The notes beneath the pieces were generated by a model. That model saw only the letters and a program-made list of their open reading frames with translations, did no database searches and was not told where the DNA came from. Below, one piece after another: positions 12,501 to 23,215 of a stretch of DNA of 64,000 bases; position 1 is the stretch's first letter, and each line of letters opens with the position of its first letter. Both the position numbers and the translations under genes were made by a program. Origin of the DNA: Eleusine coracana subsp. coracana (taxonomy: Eukaryota > Streptophyta > Magnoliopsida > Poales > Poaceae); contig CM064433.1 in NCBI GenBank assembly GCA_032690845.1, positions 35,338,658 to 35,402,657 on the forward strand. Direction: 5' to 3'.

Positions 12501-12822
12501 AGCCGGTAGTTGTTGTGCGCAACTACTTTGGATGACACAAACTCTAAGGGACTACGGTTACAAGTTGAACTGTGTTCCTATCCTATGTGACAATGAGAGT
12601 GCCATAAAGCTTGCTTACAACCCCATTGAGCATTCGCGCACAAAGCATATAGATATCTGCCACCACTTTTTGAGAGATCATTCTATCAAGGGGGATATAG
12701 AAGTTAGTCATATGCGAACTAAAGATCAACTAGCCGATATATGCACCAAGCCCCTAGATGAGAAGAGATTTTGCTATCTTAGGAGTGAACTAAATATTAT
12801 TGACTCTAGTAATGTGATATAG
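9574..12822 (+). pseudogene. pol of copia A (protease, integrase, RT, RNase H)
   Basis: The domains are in copia order. The protease motif WVIDSGCTNHMT is at 9610-9645, followed by a frameshift in an A run (9652-9659). The integrase zinc site (H..H..CSAC, about 10015-10135) is followed by catalytic Asp in HMDLFGP (10204) and KIRSDNGTE (10395), then Glu in VAERKNRT (10501). The RT has YQMDVKSAFLNG and YVDD (11870-11881). RNase H has DADYAG, AEAEYVAAG and a terminal DQLADICTKPLDE. Stops are TAG 9583, TAG 10469, TAA TAA near 10488 and TAA 10967, with a frameshift near 12126. The paired TAA codons sit where QQ is usual in this family (PQQNG). The element cannot make an active polyprotein. Confidence 0.9.
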
Positions 12823-13901
12823 AGGATGTGCACATCTGAATGGTGATTGTCTTATTATCGCAAAAAATCATTGCTTTATGTCAAAAATCTATTATTTTTG
12901 CTATTGAGGTTGTTTCTTGATCACTAGATCAAATCTTGTCAAAATATGGTCATTGTTATATATTATTGATTGTTGGCTGACCATATGATGTCAAGATGTC
13001 TTCCTATCCATCAAAACCCTATTTTGAAAATTTCTCCTATCTTTTTCTGTGCTCTGTTCTATCTGGTCTTCAGAGGATCGGCACTGCCGGTTTACTCATC
13101 GGCACTACCGATAGTCAATCCAACAGAGGAGGCTCTCTGCCTGGGACTTTTGTCCCTCGGGTTGCCCTCACCAGGACTACTGATGCCCACCATCGGCACT
13201 ACCGATGAGGGATGTATCCCTGAGCATTGACCCGCACTAACACTGCTGATGCCCATCACCGGCACTGCCGATGCGGGACTGGAGCTTTGAAATCGACTCA
13301 GCCCCCTCACGGGACCGAGCCCTCTCTCAATTGCAGCAAACGTCGCCACCTCTCTCTCTCTCTTCCCAACCCTAACCAAAGTCAATTCTCTCCAATACCT
13401 TGCTAATCTTTGTGGAATCGAGCAGGAAGTGGATCAAATCAACTCCTACACCTTCCCTCCTCCATCTCTTCCTAGATTTGAAGGAGTCTTTGAAGGTATT
13501 TTTGAAAATCTCCATCTTTTGAATCTCGTAATGCCTCATGTTTTTGCGTAATTTCACTTGATAGAGATGTTCATCTAGGTGTAATTTAGTCACTCCTGCA
13601 ATTTGGTAGAGTTTTAGTGGCTAAATTTCATTTTTTTCTTGTGGTTTTAGGGTTTCAATCCCCCTCGGTCGACACTGTCGATGGCCCCCATTGACACTGC
13701 CGATCGGGTGATTGCAGTCTGTTTGAACTGATCGGCACTGCCAGTTGGGCCAGCCAGAGAGCACTTTCACTCGGGCTGCTCTCTGTTTGACCCACCGGCA
13801 CTGCCGATGCCTTTCATCAGCACTCCGGTAAGGGCACACAGACAGCAGTTCAGAACTGTGTTGATGCAATTTTCTCATATCACTTCTCCTCTCCTTGATA
13901 G
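12823..13901 (+). other. Inter-ORF region of copia A with internal palindromes
   Basis: There is no convincing ORF. From 13075 to 13825 there are about ten copies of the same palindrome seen in the LTRs, mostly with the opposite centre base (CGGCACTGCCG, CGGCACTACCG). The end of the region is pyrimidine-rich and reads CTCTCCTTGATAG immediately before the ATG of the next ORF, which resembles a splice acceptor. The region may hold a promoter or intron end for the extra ORF; this is inference. Confidence 0.55.
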
Positions 13902-15528
13902 ATGGCAGGTCACAATAGGCAGAAGCATCCGGGAATTTCCAATGACTCCAACAAGGATTTCAACCCCGCTGCTTCTCCCCTTGCTCAACGAGGTGGAGGT
14001 GGCAAATGGGGCAGAGGTGGAGACTCCGGCCCAACCACCTCACGTGGTCTTGGCCTTGGTCATGGGAAGGGGAAAGGCAAAGCCCTTCCACCTCCCTCTC
14101 CCTCTCCCAGTGGTGATGAGGAGAGTGAGGGAGGCTCAGAGGAAGAGGAAGAGGAGGCTCAGCGGGAGGATAAGACTGGTGATGAGGAGGGTGATGAGTC
14201 TAGGGATGAGGTCATCATGAGCTTGTCCATGGACCCATGTGCTCCTCAGTCACATATCATATATTGGCACCTCAGATGTCTGAGCAGTTCAGGATCCCAG
14301 TGGCTCTGTCCAGGGATGAGATGAGAGAGTACCGTCACACTAACCCCTGGACCCAGCCCAAGCACCCAGGCATCTCAGATATCAGATTTTAGGACATGAC
14401 TCAGGTTGTCTGGTACAAGAACATCCTAAAGAAGACCAATCACAGAGTTGCTCCTATGAAGTGCATTGACTGGGACAGGATGACAGCAGCTAATGATCCC
14501 ACTTTTCAGCTAATATGGGCAGAGTGTGACAGGAGGAACTTGACAGATATCATGGGCCTGCATCAGCACTGGAATAATGAGATCATTGCCTAGTTTTACT
14601 CCACTCTGTGGATTGAGCTTGAAGAGGAGAATCACATGGACTCCAAGTTGCACTGGACTATTGAGGGCAACCGCTTCACTGTCACCTACTTTAACTTCTC
14701 TTAGATTTTGGGTTTTCATGAGACTGACAGAACGAAGCCCAAGGTGACCATCTTTGATCCTCAGGAGGAGAGTGAGTGGGACTTCATGTATGATGCCCGC
14801 TATGTAGACCCTAAGCATAGGGTTGAGTTCAGTTCATACTATGGCATGACGTCTTACTTTCGTGTTCTCAACAACATGCTTAAAGTGACTTTGACTCCTA
14901 AGGTGGGGGATCACACACATATTCTGAGCTCCACCAAGACCTTGATGTTTGCTATGCGAGAGGGAGCAGAGCCATTCAGTGTGTTTGACTTCATTTGGAC
15001 AGAGATCCTCTACAACTCCTATACTAGCAAGGCTTCTCTGATCTATGCTCCTTTTATCATGAAGATGATTCTGCGTGTTGTGGGTTGTCAGTTCATTTGT
15101 GATCACAAGCATCCCTCAGTCACGCCGAAGAGGTTTCCTCTCATTGCCACACCCCGAGAGATGGATCTCCTCCTCCAGCAGCCGCAAATGCTCCTCAGAC
15201 TTCAGCAGCAGCAGCAGGCCCTAGTACTGCCCCACGCCGTCACTCGTCCAAGGTCACCCGTGCTCTCAAGTCGATGTTTTGCATGTGCCGGGACAAAGCG
15301 GTTGCAGTGCGAGAGCAGCGAGAGATGCTTACTCAGATGAGATCAGATATGGTTCTTCTCGCCACCTCTGCTAGTGTTTAGCTGCCACCCCCTATGGAGC
15401 TCACTCCTCTGCCATATATCACCTCCTATGACGATCCATGGGACTTCTACACTCAGGTGTCATAGATGGTCTAGCCGGCAGACGATGATGATGAGGAGGA
15501 CGATGACGCTGACAATGTGAATGAGTGA
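13902..15528 (+). pseudogene. Extra ORF downstream of pol (env-like position), degenerate
   Basis: About 540 codons lie between pol and the polypurine tract, where SIRE/Maximus elements carry an env-like or extra ORF. It begins MAGHNRQKHPG, then has a Gly-rich and strongly acidic low-complexity part (to about residue 110). A globular part of the type seen in plant transposon-associated proteins follows (W..EII..FYSTLWIELEEE, then VTYFNF..ILGF). It ends in a Gln-rich stretch and an acidic tail (DDDDEEDDDADNVNE). It needs two frameshifts (near 14240 and 15150-15230). Six in-frame stops remain (14390, 14591, 14702, 15379, 15463, 15472), all TAG. No signal peptide or membrane segment is evident, so an envelope function is not supported by what is seen. 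Confidence 0.6.
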
Positions 15529-16010
15529 CTTCGTGTGCTTCCGTCTTTGCTTTTCCCTTTATGGTGTTGTGATGCCAAAGGGGAGAAGTATTTATCTTTT
15601 AGTCTTATTTTGTGAGGTGTGAGAGTGATGGACAAATTTGTGCTCGTGTGGTTTGTAAAACTATTTGCTAAGTTTGTTCTTATAAACCTTTATTTATGTT
15701 TTATGAGTTATTGTGCCATTCATGTCCTTTGTGATGATGTATTCTTGGTTTTTACTTTCTAGATGCATTTGTGTGGAAATTCTTGTCATTTGCATGGTTT
15801 CTCGCTTTAATGCTTAATTGTTGCAAATTGACTCCTATGCATGCTTTTAGGGGGAGCTCTCACAATTTTCTTTAAATATGCGCATTGTTATTTATTGATT
15901 ATTATTTCTCACATGCACACACTTAGGGGGAGCTCCTCATGTCTTTTATATCACAAAATAAATCTTATTGCAACTTTCTATAAAGTTTAGTTGTATTGTT
16001 ATCAATCACC

Positions 16011-16024
16011 AAAAAGGGGGAGAT
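16011..16024 (+). promoter_or_regulatory. Polypurine tract of copia A
   Basis: AAAAAGGGGGAGAT lies directly before the 3' LTR and would prime plus-strand DNA synthesis. Two further GGGGGAG tracts lie upstream, at about 15849 and 15926. Confidence 0.8.
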
Positions 16025-17478
16025 TGAAAGTGCATCTAGGCCCCTAATTTTGTTTTGATGATTGGCGTCAGTACAATTAAGAATGGACTAATATTTTCAT
16101 TGAGCAGACACTTCTCTACCTCCACCGGCAGTGCTGATCTCCCTTCCCAGTAGCGCTGTATTGCCCAGACACTTCTCTGCCTTCTGTCTTGCCAGCATCG
16201 GCAGTGCCGATAGCTCCATCGGCAATGCCGGTCTCTCCTGCCAGAGAAGGTTGTTCTCTCTGGCTTTCTGGCTGTTGCTCATCGGCAGTTCCGATCACCC
16301 TGATCGGCAGTGTCGGTCGGTACTCCCAGAAAGTCACTCTCTCTGTCTGGCTCTGGCTGTAGCTCATCAGCAGTGCCGGTCCCCTACCCACAGAGACTGT
16401 TTTTCCTTGGGCTATGTGGCTGATTGCGATCGGCAGTGTCGGTCTGCTCGATCGGCAGTGCCGGTCAAGGTCTCTAGAGACCACTTGTCTTCTCTGTGGC
16501 TGCCTCACCGGCAGTGCCGATGTTCTGATCGGCAGTGCCGGTGCGGGCCAATTCTTGACTGCGATCTATGACAGTGTGTCAGAAATCCTACCAGTAGTGT
16601 CTATGGCTCTATCGACAGTGCCGGTGCGGGGCGTCTAGTCAGGCCAACGGCTCTTTTTGAGCCCTTTGTATGAAAGGCTTACACCACACTTCGTGCAAAC
16701 TCTCTCCAACCCGAAAATCATTTGGCACTTTTGGGCTTCACTCTTCTCACTCTCCCTCTCCAAGTCAAAGCTTCATTCTTTGAGCTAGGGTTTGAGTGAG
16801 CCATTGTTTCCTAGTGAAAAGAGCATCATTCCACTCTTGAGCATTCGATTTAATCATCTTTGTGACTTGTGCTTGTTACTCTTGGAGCTTTACTCCTAGA
16901 CAGTTAGCGGTGCCCGTAAAGCTCCCAACTTGTGTGGTGACATCTTGGAAAGTTTGTATTATCCTCCCGCAAGGGAATTGATAGTGGAGAACTTGAGCTT
17001 GATCTTTGCGGTCACTTGAGTAAGAATAGGGTTGAAAGAGACCCGGTCCTTTGTGGACTTCTCAACGGAGACGTAGAGTTCTTTGTGATCCCGAACTTCG
17101 GTAACAAATCTTGTGTCTCCATGTGCTCCTTCTTTTACTTGCTGTCTATTTATTCATGCTCTAGGGTTTATTCTTGTACTTGCTTAATTACTAGATCTAC
17201 TTGCGTAGACTTTGTTTAGTTGTTTCTTATTGTTGTAGAGCTTCCTTTTAAATATTGTTGTAGTCATTTATCCACCTAGTAATTGCAAAACCAGCTTACT
17301 TATAATTTGGGCAAATTTCTGTTATCTCATCGGCACTGCCGATCCAGCACCGGCAGTGGCGATCGACACTGCCAATCCCAGCCACCGGCACTGTCGGTCC
17401 AACTGATAAATTTGTTTGAGTTTAATTTCGTAGGATTTTTTTAGATTTGCCTATTCACCCCCCTCTAGGCAACTTTCA
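16025..17478 (+). repeat. 3' LTR of copia A
   Basis: It starts TGAAAGTGCATCTAGG and ends CAACTTTCA followed by the CCCCT duplication. Compared with the 5' LTR it lacks a U3 stretch of about 280 bp, has a mutated TATA (TATGAAAG) and has extra palindrome copies near its end (17330-17400). Confidence 0.9.
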
Positions 17479-17878
17479 CCCCTCCATAGGCAGCGGCGGC
17501 ACGGGGTTGCACCAGCCCCTCTCCCTCCTCTCTCCTCCGCCTCCTGCCCGCCCGCACGTCGTAGGCTCCCGTTGCCGCCCGCCCGCCCGCCCGCAAGGCC
17601 TCCTGCCGCCCACTAGGCTGGATCCGGCTGCCCGGTGGCCGGATTTCGCACCGCCGTGCACCCGTCGGTGGACGTTGTCCCTGGAGCAGAGGGTATGGGG
17701 AGGAGGCAACATGGAGGGGGAGAGAGGGGAGGCAAGACAGAGGAAGAGAGAAATAGTGTGGGCGAATAAAGAGATAAGAGGAAATAGACGCGAGGAGAGG
17801 AAACACACATCCGTGTGCTCCATGCTCATTGGTGTAAACAGACACCACTGGATCGCTGACATGGCATATTTAATTTTT

Positions 17879-17957
17879 AGCTGTGGTTGACAATGTGAAC
17901 CGTAACTAAAAATCGATTTTTAGTTGTGATTCACATTGTCAACCGCCGCTAAAAATT
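17879..17957. repeat. Hairpin in the CACTA subterminal region
   Basis: Two arms of about 37 bp sharing TTGACAATGTGAA and its complement fold around CTAAAAATCGATTTTTAG. Subterminal hairpins of this kind are common in non-autonomous CACTA copies. Confidence 0.6.
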
Positions 17958-18146
17958 ATTTGGCCACTATAGCGATGAATTTCTTTATATCCGCCTCTAT
18001 CGCTTTTTGGGTACCGCCGCTATAGTACGTTTTTCCTATAGTGTTATTGACAGTTTTTGTCTATCTAATTTAAGACCATATTGTTTAGAGGTCCAAGATG
18101 ATCCAGTTTACGACATACGAGTTTTTGTTTCTCTTAAAGGAATTTA

Positions 18147-18481
18147 GGCCATGTTTGGATTAATTTTAGTTTCTTGAAAACTGATTTTTTTATATGGTTT
18201 CTAGAAATTGATTTCTACATAAAAATATGGTAAGAGTGTTTGGATCCTAGTTTTATATAATCTAGAAATCAGCTTTTGGATAGGTTTTTTTCTAAAAAAG
18301 CTTTTGGATAGTTAATGAATTAAAATAAGGCAAAAACTAGGATTAACTGGGTTAGAAGAGATTATGAGTTTCTTAAAAACCTATAATTTGATTTATATAA
18401 ACTATCAAAACTAACTTGTTTGGAGTCCTCCAGTTCATAAAAACCAGTTTATTAAAAAATTGAAGGGATCCAAACATGACC
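18147..18481. mobile_element. MITE with GGCCATGTTTGGAT ends
   Basis: The 335-bp AT-rich sequence has inverted ends GGCCATGTTTGGAT and ATCCAAACATGACC, flanked by TTA on the left and TTG on the right, a decayed 3-bp duplication of the Tourist (PIF/Harbinger) type. There is no ORF. Confidence 0.55.
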
Positions 18482-20089
18482 TTGCTCTCTTTGAAAATCA
18501 TGAAAAACTCTATGACCCCCACCCCATGTTCTCCCATTACTTTCGTGTATTATAATCCACATATTTTTTTCATTTCCGTTTCTCTTTGTGCATATTGTTA
18601 CAAACAAATCTTCTTTTCTCATATATAGATGCGGCAGTCTGTATGTGGAATTTATTACACAGCGGAAGATGATTTTGAGAAGTACTCCATAACAGGAGTA
18701 TCACGAATTGAAATTTTGTTTTCTATTTCAATCATGAAAAGGTGCGAGTAAGCTGTCACATGGCTAAATAACTCTACCACCTTGTGCATAATCAGGAGTA
18801 TAAATGCCACGTGTGTGAATGTGATAACAACACGTCACTAATACTGTAATGAAACTTTTAACTACTGGTCGGCGTACGTACATGGCAATTTCATCATAGC
18901 TTTATTTCCCATTCCATGACCAGACGATGATTGAGGACTACTGCAGCTAAAGTTTCTACTCCACTTTATCTGTCTATCCTACTCATCAAAGATGGATTGA
19001 AGGTGACTAGATATGACTGTCCAGAAATTAAATGTTCTTTCTTTCTTGTGGACAGAAGGCCCTTTCGTTTTTTGTAGCTTTTTTGGGACCCAAGTAAATT
19101 TCTCACTTTCCATGCTTAGTTTCCCATTTTTCATTTCGATATGTGGAGATAAACTAGTACTTATCCCTTTAATGTGAAGTTTCTAAATGCGTGCCGAGTT
19201 ATCTGTGCCTAAAATGCAGGTGGCACTGTTTTATTTTTTATTTCTGACAGAGGAATACCTCTGTATCTTCTCTTGGAGCATTAGTTTTAGTTTCGAGCTC
19301 AGGCTTCCATAAAGTACTTCTTCAAAATCAGCAAGTGTTACTTAAACAATGACTTAGTATTATCGTATTGTTTTTTAGGCGTCTATTAGCATGTAAACTA
19401 TGATGTACTTCAAAGTACCATAATCCCGTCTGAAAATTCATAGAAATTAAAAGTACCATAAAACTTTTCTGAAAATGGACCCTCCAAATCTTGAAGTATG
19501 AACAGTAAACAATAGTATCACGATTTGCTACAAAAGTTTCACCAAACCAATTCGAGGCCTTGCATTACTGAGTACTCCGTGTTTCAAAATATAGTTATCA
19601 TGTTAACACTTCAATCTTTTTTCATAATAATTATCATTCTCGCAAATGCATGGCGCTCTCTCTCTATCTCTCTCCTCTTCATTTCTTATGTATCATATCT
19701 TTTTCATATCTACTTATTTTCTACTACTATATGTCTAGAGTCATAACAATAACTGTTTTGAAATAGAGATATATATAGCGGTGAAGAATTTGCAAATAGT
19801 GCATAGGTCGAACATCATAATACTTTTGAGATCTTTTAATGTGTATATATACAGATGATGTGGATGTTTGTTGATATCAGTGCTTCATGCCTACACGTAC
19901 CTCGCAAACATGTACTTCTGCTTTTTGAGAACCGGTCGCTTTGAAATAATTTGCGTATGCTAGGCTTAATCAAGTGAGATGATGCTTGACATTGGTACAC
20001 GCACGTGCTCGTTGAAAGTAGCCGTTGGGTCCACTTGTGCGAAAAGTACGCATGCTGGCATTATCCAGTAGTACTCCGTAGAGCAAGTA
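18482..20089. other. Intergenic, nothing recognised
   Basis: AT-rich sequence with only short frames. A fragment near 19570 (ACTCCGTGTTTCAAAATATAG) resembles a decayed Stowaway end. Confidence 0.4.
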
Positions 20090-20366
20090 TTATGATGCTG
20101 AGTCAGCCGGCGAAATAAACAGCCACGTCATCCAAATCTGATGTGGAGCAGCGAGAAACCCAGATTGAGAAGAAAACGGGCGTCTGGTGAGTCGCTCGCT
20201 TGAAACGGCGTAACCGAGGCACAACGCCCGCTTCCAGCCTGTTGCGAGCGACTGAGCCGGCGTCTCGCCCCGCCCCGTCGATCCCATGCTCCCATGCTCC
20301 ATTCGCCTCTCTCGCGCAAATTTCCTGGCCTAAACAATCTCCTGCGCTCCAATTCGATCGTCGGGC

Positions 20367-20675
20367 GTGAAGCAGAAGACTATGAAGCAGAAGACTGAGT
20401 CGCCGGCGCCGGCGCCGACGCCGTCCAAGTTCCAGTTCTTGACGCTCGTGAAGGCCGTGGTGCAGTCTTTGGCTGGGTCCAAGACCTGCGGCGATTACCA
20501 CTCCTCGCTGCATTGCGGCAACGCGCCGGCGCCGACAGCATCAGAGAGCGGGTCCACGCAAAGCACGCTGACGAATAGCATGACCAAGCCGGCGTGCGGC
20601 GCCGGAGCGAGGCTATCTCCATCCAGAACAGGTCTTGGGTCTGGCTTCTCCTGTCTTGTAAAGCAACAACTCTGA
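20367..20675 (+). CDS. Possible small or first-exon hypothetical protein
   Basis: This is the only GC-rich, CpG-rich island in its surroundings (20090-20680), which is how grass first exons often look. The frame encodes 102 residues with a Pro/Ala-rich start (ESPAPAPTPS) and a Cys-containing middle (GSKTCGDYHSSLHCG). No family is recognised. A possible donor (AACAG^GTCTTG) lies at about 20630, so it may be a first exon or the remnant of a gene. The opposite strand also has a long frame here (20103-20513), but it is low-complexity Arg-rich and less gene-like. Existence as a gene is uncertain. Confidence 0.25.
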   Translation: MKQKTMKQKTESPAPAPTPSKFQFLTLVKAVVQSLAGSKTCGDYHSSLHCGNAPAPTASESGSTQSTLTNSMTKPACGAGARLSPSRTGLGSGFSCLVKQQL

Positions 20676-21751
20676 ACTTGCCTGCCCATATTGCTTTTTG
20701 TCAATTTTAGTGGCATGTAATCGTTCGATATTCCTTTCTGGATGGGTATAAACAACACGTCAACAATCTACATACCTGCATATAGATGGTACACTGTTTC
20801 TATGAGGAGGCAATTTACTGATAGAAGAAACCACGTGCTTAATTCCATACCCTCAACAGGAACAGAACATGCTTCTACTGTAGCTGATTAAGTGTTTCAT
20901 TCCATACCATATCATGGCCCGTGGCTATCATACTTTTAGCCTCCAGTATTTGCGTTTTGTGGAAGGTGCTATATATTGAAATCAGACAGCAAACAGATAC
21001 AGAGACAAATTGTGCAGAGTATACCTCTTCAGAAGCGACTTGTTTTTCTTGAAGGAATTTCTGGTATGAGTGTTGCTTTGGTGTCATGGATGAGCATGTG
21101 GTAGTTTTCATGTTGTGTTGTTTCATGAGTGACCACAAAGATCTTCATCACATTAGATTGTGTCTACATGCAAGCATTAATTAGTTGCTTTTTAATGCAT
21201 TACTCTCTTAGCCAACTTAAGAGCCAACTCCATTATATGAACTGACTTTGTTAAAGGCTCAAGATGACATGGATGTTACATTCCGCCAGCAGCAGGCTAA
21301 ACCATTAGCCCTGCTCGTATGCAGCATGTCTTTTGTTTTGCGAGGCAAAATTAATATAGCGAACAAAGCTCATTGCAGAGAACCCATATATCGGTCGAAT
21401 AACACATTCAGGATTCACATCTCCTCGCGGTAGGGATGTAGGAGCCACCTGTTCAAATACTAATGACCGTGGTTAAAACTCTTGATTTTTACAATTTAGG
21501 CCTTCTCTTGAAATTTCATATGAACCGTATTTGAGTTTCACATAAAAGAATTCAATTTCACAATAATACATAGTCGAGGACGAAAATGTAGAATTGGAAA
21601 ACTGTTCATTTCACAATAATCCAAATAGATAGGATGTGAAATCCATGCAGAATGGCAGCACGCACGACGTACATACGCGGTTATGTCTATGTACAGTTCA
21701 CAGACGCGTTTGCACGGAACAGAAAAAAGGATACTGAAGATACTATACTAA

Positions 21752-22092
21752 GGTGTGTTCGTTTCCTGAGTTCTAATTTTTAGATCTATCCCATCAAATA
21801 TTAAAATATTAACTAGAAGTATTAAATATAAATTACTGATAAAATCCAGTCCATAACCTACCCTCTAAATAATGAGACGAATCTTTTAAAACTAATTAGA
21901 ACATGATTAGATAATATGATGCTACAGTAAATATCTCCTAATAATGACTTAATTAAGCTTAATAGATTTATTTCACAAATTAATATCCAACTATGTAATT
22001 AGTTTTATATTTAGTTTATATTAAGTTCATATATTTAATGTTCAAAGGTTTAATATACAACTCTAAAATTTAATCCATATATTTAATCAGAG
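21752..22092. repeat. AT-rich grass MITE-like repeat
   Basis: It contains the phrases GAGACGAATCTTTT, CTAATTAGAACATGATTAG and ATGCTACAGTAAA, which belong to a common high-copy grass MITE group that often begins near GTTCGTTTCCTGAG. Exact ends and duplication were not resolved. Confidence 0.4.
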
Positions 22093-23215
22093 TCAAAGCA
22101 GGGAAGCTTCCAGCCAGCCCTCTGCTCTGCTTCAACTCTGACCTGTTCTGACGAATTGCACGGCAACAAAAACTTGCAACCCAGGCCACGGACCAACTCA
22201 TCTTCGGCTGAAGCGGATCGACCACGGTCAACGACGACCGGCCGGGCGGCTGGTCACCTTCCTGGTCAGGTCAGGTCTGGCCTGGGCAAGCATGGCAGGA
22301 CGCAGGAACGGTAGCCGTTCCCGTTCACACGCGTTGCCTCTGACCGGCCGACCTGAAGGACTGACCGCGTGTCGTGTCTGAGATTGGAAGAATTCAGAGA
22401 ACCCAGCCTGCTAGAGATCTGAATTGTGAAATCAGGATGGAGAAACTTCAGAAGGTATACTTGGACGATGTTCGGTGGCGTCGACCCTTCACCGGATTGG
22501 ACCATGAGTTTCATTGATTTTCTATGAGAAATGTGTTCATTCAGTTCATGCTGCAGTTAGTTACCATTTGGCCACTCTGGGCTGTGAATAAAAACATATT
22601 CCTTATATCCATTCTGCCGCATTATCTGTCCATGTGACGAACCACTGTTCCGTTCAAATATCCAGGCATCTCTGTGCATCAATAAAAGTGGCCCAAAGGG
22701 AGAAAACGATGATGAAACTGAATGACCAAATGGTTCAGAAAAAAACTGAAAACAGAGGTTCAGAAAACACTCCACAGCATTATCATGCTTTCAGAAACAC
22801 CAAGACCGGTCACCAGGCAAGGCAGGGTGGGTCATGCTTCATGCACCACAAGCAATAAGAGAACACACGTGGATACAACGCATTATTAAAGGTCTTCAGT
22901 TATTGTCATTCTAGTAAGATACTGCCGTTCTGATAGATACTATTACCACATATATACAATACACGATAAATACAAATTACAACCGACGCTACATTATTAA
23001 CTCGGCAGATAAAATGGGTCCAGACATATTAGGGGCCCATGAGACATTTGTGCAGCTTAACTCTTAGCAGATACTATATACATATACTTCAGTTAACCTC
23101 AAACCCTAAACCCATTCTGCCATGCATGCAACTGGTCCCGACTGCTGAGCCAGACCTGTTTTGAGACATACGCAGACAAGAGGCACAATGAGACCACCAC
23201 AAGCCCTGCAGACCT
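22093..23215. other. Intergenic plus 3' UTR of the zinc-finger gene
   Basis: From 23215 down to about 22950 the minus strand reads as the likely 3' UTR, with GTTAATAATGTAG and TTGTAATTTGTATTT as plausible polyadenylation signals. The rest (22093-22950) has short frames with no recognised product. Confidence 0.4.

Larger units (their letters stand above)
4056..17478 (+). mobile_element. Ty1/copia element A, SIRE/Maximus type, degenerate
   Basis: The 13.4-kb element has LTRs at 4056-5726 and 16025-17478 and a CCCCT duplication at 4051-4055 and 17479-17483, inside the CACTA element. The order is LTR, PBS, gag, protease, integrase, RT, RNase H, extra ORF, polypurine tract, LTR. Integrase before RT defines Ty1/copia; the great length and the extra ORF after pol fit the SIRE/Maximus lineage. 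About 14 mismatches in 225 aligned LTR bases suggest an old insertion. Every ORF is broken, and a solo LTR sits in gag. Confidence 0.9.
3508..18043. mobile_element. Non-autonomous CACTA (En/Spm-like) element, split by copia A
   Basis: The right end reads CACTATAGGAAAAACG on the minus strand. The left end at 3508 (CACAACAACAAATGCG) aligns with it over 30 bp and both run into TAGCGGC, so the left terminus is a mutated CACTA. TTA flanks both ends (3505-3507, 18044-18046), the 3-bp duplication typical of CACTA elements. Subterminal TAGCGGCGGG motifs recur at 3611, 3648 and 18010. Without the retrotransposon at 4056-17478 only about 1.1 kb remains, with GC-rich filler and no transposase, so it depended on another copy to move. 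Confidence 0.75.

Noticed and set aside
17447..17890. Overlapping frames of 127-147 codons on both strands
   Set aside because: GC-rich filler of the CACTA right arm; Pro/Arg-rich in all frames with no conserved motif.
20103..20513. Minus-strand frame of 136 codons
   Set aside because: Arg-run low complexity, antisense to a slightly more gene-like plus-strand frame; no motif.
22557..22858. Frames of 72-74 codons on both strands
   Set aside because: No homology recognised, no promoter or splice signals; likely chance.
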